From the NCBI RefSeq assembly GCF_014202415.1, contig NZ_JACHGR010000002.1:358543-422542 (forward strand): a stretch of 64,000 nt of DNA. The letters are read 5' to 3'. The notes under the pieces are model-generated. The model ran no database searches. It was not told the origin of the DNA and saw only the letters and a program-made list of their open reading frames with translations. This DNA comes from Tolumonas osonensis (GTDB lineage Bacteria > Pseudomonadota > Gammaproteobacteria > Enterobacterales > Aeromonadaceae). The position numbers and the translations under genes are program-made. Positions 27,882 to 36,345 of this stretch are shown piece by piece (position 1 is the first letter of the stretch; every line of letters starts with the position of its first letter).

Positions 27882-28542
27882 AGCTGACCTCGGTAATTAC
27901 AAATTTCACGCGGTCGCCTGGCATCCAGAGCGATGGCTCCTCACGATCCGGATCAAACAACACCACATCGGTATGACCTAAAATCTGCCAGCCTCCCGGC
28001 GACGTTTTCGGGTAAACCCCGGTCTGGGCCCCGCCAATTGCCACTGCGCCAGCAGGAACCGCCTGTCGCGGCGACGCACGGCGTGGCGTGGTCAGCTTTT
28101 CCGGCATACCACCGAGATAAGCGAACCCCGGCTGAAAACCAATAAAGAAGACTGTGTATTCCGCATCACTGTGTAACCGGACGACCTCTTGAGGTGTCAG
28201 CCCGGTGTGTGCTGCAATCTCCGCCAGATCGGGACCATGTTCGCCGCCATAACGCACCGGAATTTCAATCAGTCGCCCGGCTTGCCCAGTGACTTGAATA
28301 CATTCCCAGCCCGTCAGCAATTCATCTATTAATGACGCACCATTCACCAGCTGTTCATCAAACTGTACGGTCAGGTTGTTCATTCCCGGTACAATTTCGG
28401 TGATACCACTGCGTTGCTGCAGCGATGCCCCAAGCGCCCAGATCCGTTGCTGATGCACCAGTGACACCGGTGCGGGCGCCTGTATAGTCACGGCATTTTC
28501 ATTGACCCAATATCCATGGGCTGTTGGTTTACTCAATTCCAT
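27874..28542 (-). CDS. pxpB: 5-oxoprolinase subunit B (KipI family)
   Basis: A 222-residue KipI/allophanate-hydrolase-subunit-1 protein (CT_C_D). The conserved C-terminal region contains 'FIGFQPGFAYLGGM', 'PRRASPRQAVPAGAVAIGG' and 'TGVYPKTSPGGWQILG'. First gene of the leftward pxpBCA-ycsG operon; in Bacillus the same proteins inhibit the KinA kinase, but the enzymatic role is the ancestral one. Its promoter lies in the 169-bp region shared with the winged-helix regulator. Confidence 0.9.
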   Translation of the reverse strand: MELSKPTAHGYWVNENAVTIQAPAPVSLVHQQRIWALGASLQQRSGITEIVPGMNNLTVQFDEQLVNGASLIDELLTGWECIQVTGQAGRLIEIPVRYGGEHGPDLAEIAAHTGLTPQEVVRLHSDAEYTVFFIGFQPGFAYLGGMPEKLTTPRRASPRQAVPAGAVAIGGAQTGVYPKTSPGGWQILGHTDVVLFDPDREEPSLWMPGDRVKFVITEVSYA

Positions 28543-28599
28543 CTCTCCGCCGTTAACACAGCCTTTTTAATTACAAGGCAAATTTAAGGCCACATTTAC

Positions 28600-28621
28600 A
28601 ATTTATCGATAATTTATCGAT
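28600..28621. repeat. tandem direct repeat AATTTATCGAT
   Basis: Two perfect adjacent 11-bp copies (28600-28610, 28611-28621), each ending in ATCGAT, lie between pxpB and the winged-helix regulator gene. They have the size and position of an operator for the regulator at 28712. Confidence 0.5.
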
Positions 28622-28711
28622 ATCATAAAAATAATAACCCGGCCAAAAATCACAAACACATCGGTTTCTGACCGGTGGTGATACACTGAAAGCAAAACGG
28701 AAGGAGTCGTT

Positions 28712-29224
28712 ATGTCCGATCAATCCATCAAAATTGTCTCTTCGTCACATCTGGTATCCGAACGGGCCGGAGAGCTTTCTGAATTCGAATTTGGCCTGAC
28801 GGTGCTGAACAATGCATTCAATCGCTGGATGGTACGTTGTATGTCGGCGGCGGGTGAAAAAGAGATGACTGGACTAGAAGTTCAGTTAATTCATCATGTT
28901 ACGCACCGAAAAACCGCAAAAAAACTCGCTGATATCTGCTTTGTGCTGAATATTGAAGATACGCATATTGCTTCGTACGCACTGAAAAAACTGGTGAAAA
29001 TGGGTTATCTCGCCAGCGAGAAGATAGGAAAAGAAGTCTATTTCTCTGCCACCGAAGATGGTATCGCCCTGTGTGAACGTTACCGGGAAGTACGCGAACG
29101 TTGTTTGATCGAAATATTGCTTGAAACCGGGATCAGTAACGAAGAGATCGGTAACACAGCACAGCTTTTGCGTATGCTGGCCGGGGTCTATGATCAGGCA
29201 GCGCGTGCCGGCGCCTCACTATAA
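28712..29224 (+). CDS. winged-helix (MarR-like) regulator
   Basis: A 170-residue predicted winged-helix DNA-binding protein. The core from about residue 45 to 115 has 'GLEVQLIHHVTHRKTAKKLADICFVL', 'YALKKLVKMGYLASEKIGKEVYFSATEDG', the helix-turn-helix and wing of MarR-like proteins. Relatives accompany pyroglutamate/amino-acid import clusters. It is divergent from pxpB and upstream of the ABC transporter, so control of either unit is plausible. Start follows 'aaggag'. Confidence 0.72.
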   Translation: MSDQSIKIVSSSHLVSERAGELSEFEFGLTVLNNAFNRWMVRCMSAAGEKEMTGLEVQLIHHVTHRKTAKKLADICFVLNIEDTHIASYALKKLVKMGYLASEKIGKEVYFSATEDGIALCERYREVRERCLIEILLETGISNEEIGNTAQLLRMLAGVYDQAARAGASL

Positions 29225-29244
29225 ACGCCCCACCCAAGCTCATT

Positions 29245-29261
29245 TGCACCTTATTGGTGCA
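29245..29261. promoter_or_regulatory. NtrC (NRI) binding site
   Basis: TGCACCTTATTGGTGCA is a perfect inverted repeat with the length and arms of NtrC sites in glnA regulatory DNA (TGCAC-N7-GTGCA, usually TGCACC/GGTGCA). Its centre is about 95 bp upstream of the -24 GG of the sigma-54-like promoter, a normal enhancer distance. Confidence 0.72.
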
Positions 29262-29289
29262 ATAATCCCCCACTAAATTTGTTCAAATC

Positions 29290-29327
29290 GCCGTGAGATG
29301 CGCTCAATCCATCTCACCGGCTTATTT
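29290..29327 (+). terminator. terminator after the winged-helix regulator
   Basis: GTGAGATG (29293-29300) and CATCTCAC (29310-29317), flanked by GCC/GGC, form a stem followed by TTATTTTTT. It separates the regulator from the ABC operon. Confidence 0.7.
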
Positions 29328-29346
29328 TTTCTCATTATTTTAAACA

Positions 29347-29362
29347 TGGCACTTTTATTGAT
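29347..29362 (+). promoter_or_regulatory. sigma-54-like promoter of the amino-acid ABC operon
   Basis: TGGCAC-N5-TTGAT at 29347-29362 matches the -24/-12 consensus TGGCAC-N5-TTGCW in spacing and all bases but the -12 C. It precedes the ATG at 29405 by ~43 bp and lies downstream of the NtrC site. Confidence 0.55.
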
Positions 29363-29404
29363 ATCTGATTGTTGAACAATCTTAATCACGTAGGGAGTTT
29401 TGCC

Positions 29405-30226
29405 ATGAAAGGAATGAACATCGCGAAAAAAGTGGGATTAACGCTAACTGCATTCGGTCTGCTTACTGTCTGGAACCAGTCAGCACAAGCTATGGAAATA
29501 CTGAAAATCGGTACCGACCTGACTTATCCTCCCTACAACTATCTGGAGGGAAAAGAGGCTGCCGGGTTCGATGCGGAATTTATGCGCTTAGTTGCGAAAC
29601 AGTTAAGCGCTGAGCCGCAATTCATGGATACCCGCTTCGCCAACCTGATCATGGGTGTAAACCTGAAGAAATTTGATGTGATTGCTTCCACTCTGTATGT
29701 CACACCAGAACGCGCTAAACAGATCGAATACATTCCTTACATGAAAACCGGCGGTGTACTGCTGGCACTGAAAGACGGTAGTTTCAAACCACAAAAACCG
29801 GAAGATCTGTGCGGTAAAAAAATCAGTTCGATTCAGGGTGCAGCCTGGATCAGCAAACTGAAAACCGTATCTGAAACCTACTGTGCCAAACAAGGTCTGG
29901 CAGCCATTGATGTGCGCGAATTTCCAACCTCCCCGGAAGCCAGTCAGGCCGTACTCTCTCACGCAGTTGATGCCCAGTTTGAAGATGCCGGTGTTGCCAG
30001 AGCAGCAGCGGATAAATCCGGCAAGCTGATACTGACCAGCGACATCATTTATCCGGTTGTGGTCGGTTTGGCGGTGAAAAAAGGTAACAACACACTGGTT
30101 ACTGAACTGAAAACCGCAATTCAGAAAGTCGAAGCTACCGCAGATTTCAAATCACTGCTGACAAAATACAGCGTTGCTACTCCTGATGATGCCGAAATCA
30201 ACGCCGCACTGAACGGCACACTCTGA
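29405..30226 (+). CDS. amino-acid ABC transporter substrate-binding protein
   Basis: A 273-residue family-3 periplasmic solute-binding protein (SBP_bac_3). The start at 29405 follows 'agggag'. Residues 1-30 are a signal peptide ending 'SAQA'. The mature N-terminus has 'LKIGTDLTYPPYNY' and 'GFDAEFMRLVAKQL', typical of polar amino-acid binders. Gene order with a fused permease-ATPase, GntR and DUF1989 genes and an NtrC/sigma-54-type promoter suggests nitrogen-limited uptake of an amino-acid-like compound. The exact ligand is unknown. Confidence 0.85.
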   Translation: MKGMNIAKKVGLTLTAFGLLTVWNQSAQAMEILKIGTDLTYPPYNYLEGKEAAGFDAEFMRLVAKQLSAEPQFMDTRFANLIMGVNLKKFDVIASTLYVTPERAKQIEYIPYMKTGGVLLALKDGSFKPQKPEDLCGKKISSIQGAAWISKLKTVSETYCAKQGLAAIDVREFPTSPEASQAVLSHAVDAQFEDAGVARAAADKSGKLILTSDIIYPVVVGLAVKKGNNTLVTELKTAIQKVEATADFKSLLTKYSVATPDDAEINAALNGTL

Positions 30227-30241
30227 TTATCTCATGATTAA

Positions 30242-30261
30242 AGCCCCTCTGCTGAGGGGCT
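30242..30261 (+). other. intercistronic stem-loop
   Basis: AGCCCCTC and GAGGGGCT form an 8-bp stem with a TGCT loop between the binding-protein and permease genes, without a T run. Such stems commonly stabilise upstream mRNA so that the binding protein is made in excess. Confidence 0.65.
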
Positions 30262-30281
30262 GAAAAAGAAGGAGTATACGC

Positions 30282-31844
30282 ATGGAATTTGACTGGCCCT
30301 ATCTGCTCAGCCTGTTTCAGACTCAGGATTTCTGGGAAGCCTCTCTGCTGGTTGTCGAACTCAGTGTCGCCACCTGGCTGGGTGGCATTATTTTCGGCAT
30401 GGTACTGGCTTTGGCCAAGCAAGCCCATTACCGTCCGCTGAGCTGGCTGGCTGGCAGCTATATCTGGCTGTTCCGCAGCCTGCCCTTGCTGGTACTGATT
30501 ATCTTCATTTATAACGTACCGCAGTTTTTCCCGGCCAGTGCCGACGTGCTGTCATCCCCGTTTACAGCCGGTTTACTGGCGATGATCCTGAGCGAATCAG
30601 CCTATATTGCCGAAATCCACCGCGGCGGCCTGCTATCCGTCCATAAAGGACAAACCGAAGCCGGACGTGCGTTAGGTATGCGTTTTATCGGCATTCACCG
30701 TCTGATCATCATTCCGCAGGCCATCAAGATAGCCCTGCCTTCACTGGCGAATGAGTTCGTGACCATCGTTAAGCTGACTTCTCTGGTTTCAGTCATTTCA
30801 CTGGCCGAGATCCTGATGGTCGGCCAGCGTCTCTATACCCAGAATTTTAAGGTGATGGAAACTCTGCTGGCCGTTGCCTGCTATTACGTGCTGATCGTCA
30901 CCGTCTTTGACCGTCTGATTGTCTGGCTGGAACATCATTTTGATGTCAGCAAACGCATTGCTGCGCCCACCTCAGAAAATGATATTGCTCTGGCTCATGC
31001 CATTTCAGTAACACCTCCAGTAAAAGCACAAAGAACAGCACCGTCTGAACACAGTAAACCGATTCTGTCTGCTATTGATGTTCGTAAATCGTATGGCAGT
31101 AAAGAAGTACTGAAGGGCATTGATCTGCAGGTCCGCCCCGGAGAGGTTATTTCCGTCATTGGCCCGTCCGGTTCTGGTAAAACCACGCTGATTCGTACCA
31201 TGAACGGCATGGAAATGCTTACAGAAGGACAGATCCGGATGAATGACAAACCGTTCCTGCATCCAACTTCTCATGGTCGCCCGGACGAGCATTACTACAA
31301 CCATATCGATCGCATCGGCATGGTATTTCAGGGGTTCTATCTGTTTCCGCATAAAACAGCGCTGGAAAACGTCATGCTGGCCCCAACGTATCACCATCGC
31401 GGTTCCGGAGAGGATATCCGTCAGCTGGCACTTGCGCTGCTCGATAAGGTTGGCCTGCTCGCCCATGCACATCAATATCCGCATCAGCTTTCCGGTGGCC
31501 AGCAGCAGCGCGTGGCCATTGCCCGGGCACTGGCGATGAAACCCGCCATCATGCTGTTTGATGAACCCACCTCTGCACTGGATCCGGAACTGGTCGGTGA
31601 AGTGCTGAAGGTTATCGAAGATCTGGCCAATGAAGGCATGACCATGGTGATTGTCACTCATGAAATGCAGTTTGCGTTCAAGGTATCCGACCGGGTGATT
31701 TTTATGGAACAGGGTCAGATCAGCGCAGCCGGCACCCCAGTGCAATTGCGTAACTCAGACAATGAACGTTTATGCCGTTTTCTGGCAAGCCAGCAACATG
31801 CTCTGAATCAACTGGAGTTAGAACCAAATGTCACTGCAGCCTGA
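30282..31844 (+). CDS. amino-acid ABC transporter, fused permease and ATPase
   Basis: A 520-residue fusion. Residues 1-~220 are a His/Glu/Gln-type permease with '[15 protein letters not shown]' and the EAA loop '[21 protein letters not shown]'. After a ~40-residue linker comes an ABC ATPase with Walker A 'GPSGSGKTT' (about 292-300), Q-loop, signature '[15 protein letters not shown]', Walker B '[15 protein letters not shown]' and the H-loop. One chain as a homodimer could make the whole translocator with the binding protein encoded upstream. Its 3' end overlaps the GntR gene by 17 bp. Confidence 0.9.
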   Translation: MEFDWPYLLSLFQTQDFWEASLLVVELSVATWLGGIIFGMVLALAKQAHYRPLSWLAGSYIWLFRSLPLLVLIIFIYNVPQFFPASADVLSSPFTAGLLAMILSESAYIAEIHRGGLLSVHKGQTEAGRALGMRFIGIHRLIIIPQAIKIALPSLANEFVTIVKLTSLVSVISLAEILMVGQRLYTQNFKVMETLLAVACYYVLIVTVFDRLIVWLEHHFDVSKRIAAPTSENDIALAHAISVTPPVKAQRTAPSEHSKPILSAIDVRKSYGSKEVLKGIDLQVRPGEVISVIGPSGSGKTTLIRTMNGMEMLTEGQIRMNDKPFLHPTSHGRPDEHYYNHIDRIGMVFQGFYLFPHKTALENVMLAPTYHHRGSGEDIRQLALALLDKVGLLAHAHQYPHQLSGGQQQRVAIARALAMKPAIMLFDEPTSALDPELVGEVLKVIEDLANEGMTMVIVTHEMQFAFKVSDRVIFMEQGQISAAGTPVQLRNSDNERLCRFLASQQHALNQLELEPNVTAA

Positions 31845-32499
31845 ACTGACTCAATATGACAGCCTGCCCGCGTTTGAACGGGTGGCCAGCCTGCTGCGCG
31901 ATGAACTGATAGCCGGTCAGTTACATGCCGGGCAAACACTGGTGGAAATGGATCTGGCTGAGCGCTTCGATGCATCTCGTAATACCGTTCGCGAAGCTTT
32001 ACGGCAGCTCTTGTGTGAAGGACTGGTGACCTATCAGCGCAACAAGGGTGTTACGGTACGTGTGATGGCACGAACTGATATTAAAGACATCTACATCATT
32101 CGTCGTACGCTGGAATTACAAGCCATTAACGGTGGACGTTATATCAAACAGGAAGCGCTCGCCCGCATGCTCAATGCCATTGAAACAGTAGAAGCTGCAG
32201 CCCGTGATGACGACTGGGCCACTGCAGCCACCTACAGTCTGCGTTTCCATCAAGCCATCGTCTCTATTCTCGGCAGCCGCCGGTTCGACAGTTTTTTTGC
32301 CAGCATCATGGCTCAGTTGCGTTTGCTATTTGCATCCGCACCGGATGAAAAATTCTTCCAACAACCCTGGGTTGAACGCGACCGCACCATTTATCAATTT
32401 CTGCAAGCAGGCCAACGTGACAACGCCGAGCAATTGCTCTCTCACTATCTAGACGATTCGGAACAGGCCTTACTCAGACTGTTCGCAAATAAGGAGTAA
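31828..32499 (+). CDS. GntR-family (FadR/FCD) transcriptional regulator
   Basis: A 223-residue GntR regulator with N-terminal winged helix ('[43 protein letters not shown]' region) and a C-terminal all-helical FCD ligand domain. Translationally coupled to the ABC gene (17-bp overlap) and 2 bp before the DUF1989 gene. It probably senses the imported compound or its breakdown product. Confidence 0.85.
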   Translation: MSLQPELTQYDSLPAFERVASLLRDELIAGQLHAGQTLVEMDLAERFDASRNTVREALRQLLCEGLVTYQRNKGVTVRVMARTDIKDIYIIRRTLELQAINGGRYIKQEALARMLNAIETVEAAARDDDWATAATYSLRFHQAIVSILGSRRFDSFFASIMAQLRLLFASAPDEKFFQQPWVERDRTIYQFLQAGQRDNAEQLLSHYLDDSEQALLRLFANKE

Positions 32500-32501
32500 T
32501 C

Positions 32502-33374
32502 ATGACCAAATTCTATCCGGCCGCATATCAGGCCAACAAAGGTTCCGCTCTCGATGTGAACCGCGACTTCTACCAGAAAATTGCCGATACCACCGGTAAA
32601 CGGGAACTGATTCAGTCGATTCATGTGCCGATCCGCACCGGTCAGGCTTGGGTAGTCCCAGCCGGACACGTCTTCCGCATTGTCGCTAAAGAAGGTGCAC
32701 AGGTGGGCGATCTGAACATGTGGAATCTGCACAACCCACGTGAGCGCATGTGGGCCTCCCGTACCCGCCAGTTACAGGGAGCACACGTTTCTACCTTTGA
32801 TCGTCTGTGGTCCAATCTGCCATTCCTGCGCCCTATCGCGACCATCACCGCTGACAGTCTGGCTGATTATGGTGTCGATGAGCACGGCGGACGTGTGCAT
32901 GATCTGCTAGGCACCCGCTGCGACCCGTATGTCAACAAACTGCTGACCGGCGAGGATTTCGACTTTCATTGTCACTCTAACCTGACCCGTGCAGTAATGC
33001 CCTACGGTCTGACTGAATTTGACGTGCACGATGTACTGAACGTATTCCAGTGCACAGGCCTCAACAGTGATGACATGTATTTCATGAAAGCCTGCCCGGC
33101 CAAGAAAGGCGATTATTTGGAGTTCTTTGCCGAGATCGATCTGCTGTGTGCTATTTCAACCTGCCCCGGTGGCGACCTATCCGTTCATTTGTGGGGACCG
33201 GAAGCGGAGGATCCATTGAAAGTATGTCGTCCGTTGGGCATTGAAATTTACAAACTTGATGACAGTTTGCTGGATGGTTGGGAGCAGCCGAAATCGCCGG
33301 ATTACAAAGGCAACCACGGCATGCCATTCCCGAAATGGGAAGATCAGCCGGGTGCGAATAAAGGCAGTTGCTAA
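32502..33374 (+). CDS. DUF1989 / urea-carboxylase-associated protein
   Basis: A 290-residue DUF1989 protein (PF09347). Blocks seen: 'WVVPAGHVFRIVAKEGAQVGDLN', 'RMWASRTRQLQGAHVSTFDRLWS', 'CDPYVNKLLTGEDFDFHCHSNL', 'FDVHDVLNVFQCTGL' and 'CPAKKGDYLEFFAEIDLLCAISTCPGGD' (quoted in part). Cys and His residues in the last motifs resemble a metal site. Relatives next to urea or guanidine carboxylase act as carboxyguanidine deiminase subunits; here no carboxylase is present, so the substrate differs or is unknown. It is the last gene of the ABC operon. Confidence 0.8.
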   Translation: MTKFYPAAYQANKGSALDVNRDFYQKIADTTGKRELIQSIHVPIRTGQAWVVPAGHVFRIVAKEGAQVGDLNMWNLHNPRERMWASRTRQLQGAHVSTFDRLWSNLPFLRPIATITADSLADYGVDEHGGRVHDLLGTRCDPYVNKLLTGEDFDFHCHSNLTRAVMPYGLTEFDVHDVLNVFQCTGLNSDDMYFMKACPAKKGDYLEFFAEIDLLCAISTCPGGDLSVHLWGPEAEDPLKVCRPLGIEIYKLDDSLLDGWEQPKSPDYKGNHGMPFPKWEDQPGANKGSC

Positions 33375-33526
33375 TTATCCCGAACGCAGACAGGGAAAAG
33401 ATGTCATTCCGTGCCGAAAGAACTAGAGGAATGTCAACAATGATAATGCGAGATTGGGAGCAACCGAAATCACCGGATTACAAAGGCAACCACGGCATGC
33501 CATTCCCAAAATGAGAAGATCAGCCG
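33276..33526 (+). repeat. duplicated 75-bp tail of the DUF1989 gene
   Basis: Bases 33276-33350 inside the 3' end of the DUF1989 gene recur at 33452-33526, 176 bp downstream, with about five differences. Three fall at third codon positions (CAG/CAA, TCG/TCA, CCG/CCA) and one turns TGG into a TGA stop. The second copy therefore looks like a remnant of a coding paralogue or of a recombined neighbour. Confidence 0.8.
33440..33514 (+). pseudogene. 24-codon mini-ORF, DUF1989 C-terminal remnant
   Basis: ATG 33440 opens MIMRD followed by 'WEQPKSPDYKGNHGMPFPK' and TGA 33512. It copies the C-terminal tail of the gene upstream. 'AGAGGA' ends nine bases before the ATG, so translation is conceivable, but a decayed duplicate is the simpler reading. 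Confidence 0.5.
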
Positions 33527-33551
33527 ATTAACAAAACTCATACACTGTTCA

Positions 33552-33593
33552 GAGGGCAGCATTATTCCGGATTCCGGCATAATGTCTGCCCTC
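33552..33593. terminator. long stem-loop between convergent genes
   Basis: GAGGGCAG (33552-33559) pairs with CTGCCCTC (33586-33593), with further pairing inside (ATTAT/ATAAT, CCGGA/TCCGG). It sits between the DUF1989 region and the leftward cyclophilin-like gene. Confidence 0.6.
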
Positions 33594-33604
33594 AAATTAT
33601 TCTG

Positions 33605-34102
33605 TTACTGTGTTAATTCAATCGTGATTGGCGCGTCATCCGGAATATCACGCAGCTCACTGATACTGGCATGAATGCGTCCTAGCGGTACCTTTCCCGG
33701 CCAGTAACCAATTGGTCCGTAATAGATGGCGATCCACTGCCCCGGTTCATAATACCCAACCTCAGGAATCTCAGGCTCATCACCATGGGGGGCTCCTTCC
33801 ATAGAAAGCCCTTTGGGTAACCGGATCATTTTCTCATCGTACCCTGGGTATTTATTCACTGTCAGCGTAAAAGGGAGCCTGTTAATCATGTCTCTGGCTG
33901 TTGGGTTATCATATAAATCAACAGTAAACACTTTGCCACCGACATGAATTGCCACCTGATGCTGACTTAATTTGCGTAGTTGGTTGTGCACAATGGTTTC
34001 CTTTTCTGTGTTCAGCACACTTGCGGCTTGTGCCACATTCAGACAAGCGGTGTATGCCAAGGTTAAAGCAGCCAGAAATGGCATTCTGATTTTTTTGTTC
34101 AT
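33605..34102 (-). CDS. secreted cyclophilin-like fold protein
   Basis: A 165-residue protein with a signal peptide (cleavage near 'NVAQA', residue 26) and a cyclophilin-like (PF18050 / TM1367-type) domain, recognised by 'VDLYDNPTARDMINRLPFTL', 'GYYEPGQWIAIYYGP' and 'LGRIHASISEL'. These proteins share the cyclophilin fold but lack shown isomerase activity; function is unknown. ATG 34102 has GGAG six bases upstream; 34114 is the alternative. It lies 24 bp downstream of the aldo/keto reductase, probably in one transcript. Confidence 0.75.
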   Translation of the reverse strand: MNKKIRMPFLAALTLAYTACLNVAQAASVLNTEKETIVHNQLRKLSQHQVAIHVGGKVFTVDLYDNPTARDMINRLPFTLTVNKYPGYDEKMIRLPKGLSMEGAPHGDEPEIPEVGYYEPGQWIAIYYGPIGYWPGKVPLGRIHASISELRDIPDDAPITIELTQ

Positions 34103-34126
34103 CCGTATCTCCATCTCTGCACAGGA

Positions 34127-35029
34127 TTAATTTTGAGCCACACAGGTGCCATCAGCCTGCATTTTTCCGCCAAATACCGGGAACAGACTTGCATCGCCGT
34201 AATTCTTAATCCGTTCGACTTTTTTCAGTGTTTCCATATCTGCAGCTGAAATCTCAAAATCAATGTTTGCATTACTGCGCATATGCACAGGATTCGCTGT
34301 TTTAGGCAGGGGTAACATGCCAAGTTGCAGACAATAGCGGATGCAAAGCTGTGGCACCGTGACACCATAAGTCTCTGCCATCACCATAATCACTGGATTG
34401 TTTAATATCGCGCCATGTGCAATCGGTGAATATGCTTCCACCAGAATGCCGTTGCTTTGCGAATATTCGATCACATCAAATGGGGTATTACTGATATGCG
34501 CTAATATTTGATTCACCATCGGTTTCACTGTTCCGTGGGTCAGCAGGTTATCCAGATCAACTGCTTCAAAATTAGACACCCCGATTGCACGCAGTTTTCC
34601 TGCACTGTAGGCATCTTCCAGAGCACGCCAGACTTCGAGATTTCCTTCAAAGAAATGTTCTCCGTTCCGGAACTCCATCCAGGGCTGAGGGCTATGGATC
34701 AGCATCAAATCGAGATAATCAAGTCCCATATCCATTAACGATCCGTCGATAGCTTTTTTAGCTTCTGCATATGTTTTATAGCCAGCCTGCAATTTACTGG
34801 TCACTAAAATCTCATTGCGCGCCACGCCACAACGTCTGACACCGTCGCCAATCCCTTTTTCATTTCCGTACCCCTGGGCAGAATCAAAGTGACGATAGCC
34901 GATCTCCACTGCGTCTTTCACCGCTTGCGCTGCCTGACGATCATCAATCATCCATGTACCAAGCCCAAGTTTCGGGATCGTGACAGCGTTTGATAGTGTG
35001 AAGGTTTGTTCAAGAATCATTTGCTTCAT
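34127..35029 (-). CDS. aldo/keto reductase
   Basis: A 300-residue NADPH-dependent aldo/keto reductase (AKR3/AKR5-like). The (beta/alpha)8 motifs seen are 'GTWMIDDRQAAQAVKDAVEIGYRHFDSAQGYGNE' (catalytic Asp and Tyr in the last part), 'LVTSKL' (Lys), 'LMLIHSP' (His), 'AIGVSNFE' and C-terminal 'IPKTANPVHMRSNANID'-like cofactor region (here 'LPLPKTANPVHMRSN'). Start follows 'gaggag'. A broken transporter gene and a divergent LysR regulator lie just upstream, a common trio for quinone or aldehyde detoxification. Confidence 0.87.
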   Translation of the reverse strand: MKQMILEQTFTLSNAVTIPKLGLGTWMIDDRQAAQAVKDAVEIGYRHFDSAQGYGNEKGIGDGVRRCGVARNEILVTSKLQAGYKTYAEAKKAIDGSLMDMGLDYLDLMLIHSPQPWMEFRNGEHFFEGNLEVWRALEDAYSAGKLRAIGVSNFEAVDLDNLLTHGTVKPMVNQILAHISNTPFDVIEYSQSNGILVEAYSPIAHGAILNNPVIMVMAETYGVTVPQLCIRYCLQLGMLPLPKTANPVHMRSNANIDFEISAADMETLKKVERIKNYGDASLFPVFGGKMQADGTCVAQN

Positions 35030-35051
35030 GGTTTTCTCCTCAAGAATAAAT

Positions 35052-35325
35052 TAAGCAGCCATTGTCCGTGCTGTCATGTACGTCAGATAAGCGGAAAGAA
35101 GCAGTAAGCCAGCGCTGGCAATGAAAGCGCTCTGATAACCCCACTGGTCAAACAACATGCCGCCTACAATTGATCCACTGTCCTGCCATTCCTTCCGTGA
35201 CCTGAAGATCTGTCGCCATCGGCGTTAACAGGCTGACAGGTAAAAACTCAGATGCTACCAACGCGAAAGACTGAATGAATATTGATAGAGATTGGGCTGA
35301 GTGACTATCAGCCAATTCTTCACGA
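35052..35325 (-). pseudogene. MFS transporter with a large internal deletion (SotB/YdhP-like)
   Basis: Reading leftward, the N-terminal part reads 'FIQSFALVASEFLPVSLLTP' then 'MATDLQVTEGMAGQ', as in drug/arabinose exporters. It then jumps to the C-terminal end 'SGSIVGGMLFDQWGYQSAF', 'IASAGLLLLSAYLTYMTART' with stop TAA at 35052. Some 300 codons between are missing and the frame changes at the junction (near 35170-35185). This accounts for most of the 376-bp space between the reductase and LysR genes. Confidence 0.8.
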
Positions 35326-35405
35326 AGCTATAAGAAAAACTAATTAATCTCTGCTGTAGAATGATTAAACTGAAATAAAACCCTCAGCTGGAATGCTTCA
35401 ATTCT

Positions 35406-36296
35406 ATGGCCAGAAACAACTTAAATGATCTGCAAGCCTTTATCATGATTGCCCGCGAAGGGAGCTTTACCCGTGCTGCAAGTGCGCTTGGTGTCACGCA
35501 GTCGGCATTGAGTCAGGCGATCAAAACGCTGGAAGAACGATTGGGGATCAGATTACTTACCCGAACAACGCGAAGCGTCTCGCTCACGGAAGCCGGAGAA
35601 CATCTATTTGCCTCTATTGGTCATCGTTTTGATGAAATCGAAGCCGAATTAGATGCCTTATCTGCCCTGCGTGATAAACCAGCCGGACAGGTTCGCATCA
35701 CGACCGGTGAGAATGCGATGCGCTCTGTTTTGTTGCCGAAACTGATGCCCTTAATGCACCAGTATCCGGATGTTCGTATCGAGTTTGATGTCAGCTACGG
35801 ATTTCGTGATATTGTCGCCGATCGTTTCGATGCAGGGGTTCGCCTTGGTACCAGCATCGATAAAGACATGATTGCAGTGCCTATTGGCCCGCCTATCCGA
35901 ATGGCGGCAGCTGCATCAGCCGCGTATTTTGAAAAACATCCGATACCACAGGTTCCGGGCGATCTCACCAGTCATCGCTGTATTAACCTGCGTCTGCCAA
36001 CACATGGCGGACTTTACGTGTGGAATTTTGAAAAAGATGGCAAAGAGGTTAATGTTCGGGTTGATGGGCAGGTCACGTTCAACACGACACCCCATATCGT
36101 TGATGCTGCCTTAGATGGCCTCGGTATCGCCTATTTATTGGAAGATGATCTACTGCCGCACATTGAGAGTAGCAAGCTGATCAGAATTCTTGAAGATTGG
36201 TGCCCACCGTTTCCCGGTTATCACCTTTATTATCCCAGCCGCCGACAACCAACACCCGCTTTCACGTTAGTGTTGGATGCATTAAAACGAAAATGA
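35406..36296 (+). CDS. LysR-family transcriptional regulator
   Basis: A 296-residue LysR regulator with HTH ('NDLQAFIMIAREGSFTRAA', 'SALSQAIKTLEERLGIRLLTRTTRSVSLTEAGE' region) and a substrate-binding effector domain. It is divergent from the aldo/keto reductase and the broken MFS gene, which were probably its targets. Confidence 0.82.
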   Translation: MARNNLNDLQAFIMIAREGSFTRAASALGVTQSALSQAIKTLEERLGIRLLTRTTRSVSLTEAGEHLFASIGHRFDEIEAELDALSALRDKPAGQVRITTGENAMRSVLLPKLMPLMHQYPDVRIEFDVSYGFRDIVADRFDAGVRLGTSIDKDMIAVPIGPPIRMAAAASAAYFEKHPIPQVPGDLTSHRCINLRLPTHGGLYVWNFEKDGKEVNVRVDGQVTFNTTPHIVDAALDGLGIAYLLEDDLLPHIESSKLIRILEDWCPPFPGYHLYYPSRRQPTPAFTLVLDALKRK

Positions 36297-36345
36297 CAAA
36301 AACAGATGCCATAAATCGGCATAACTCACATTTTTAAAAACAAAA

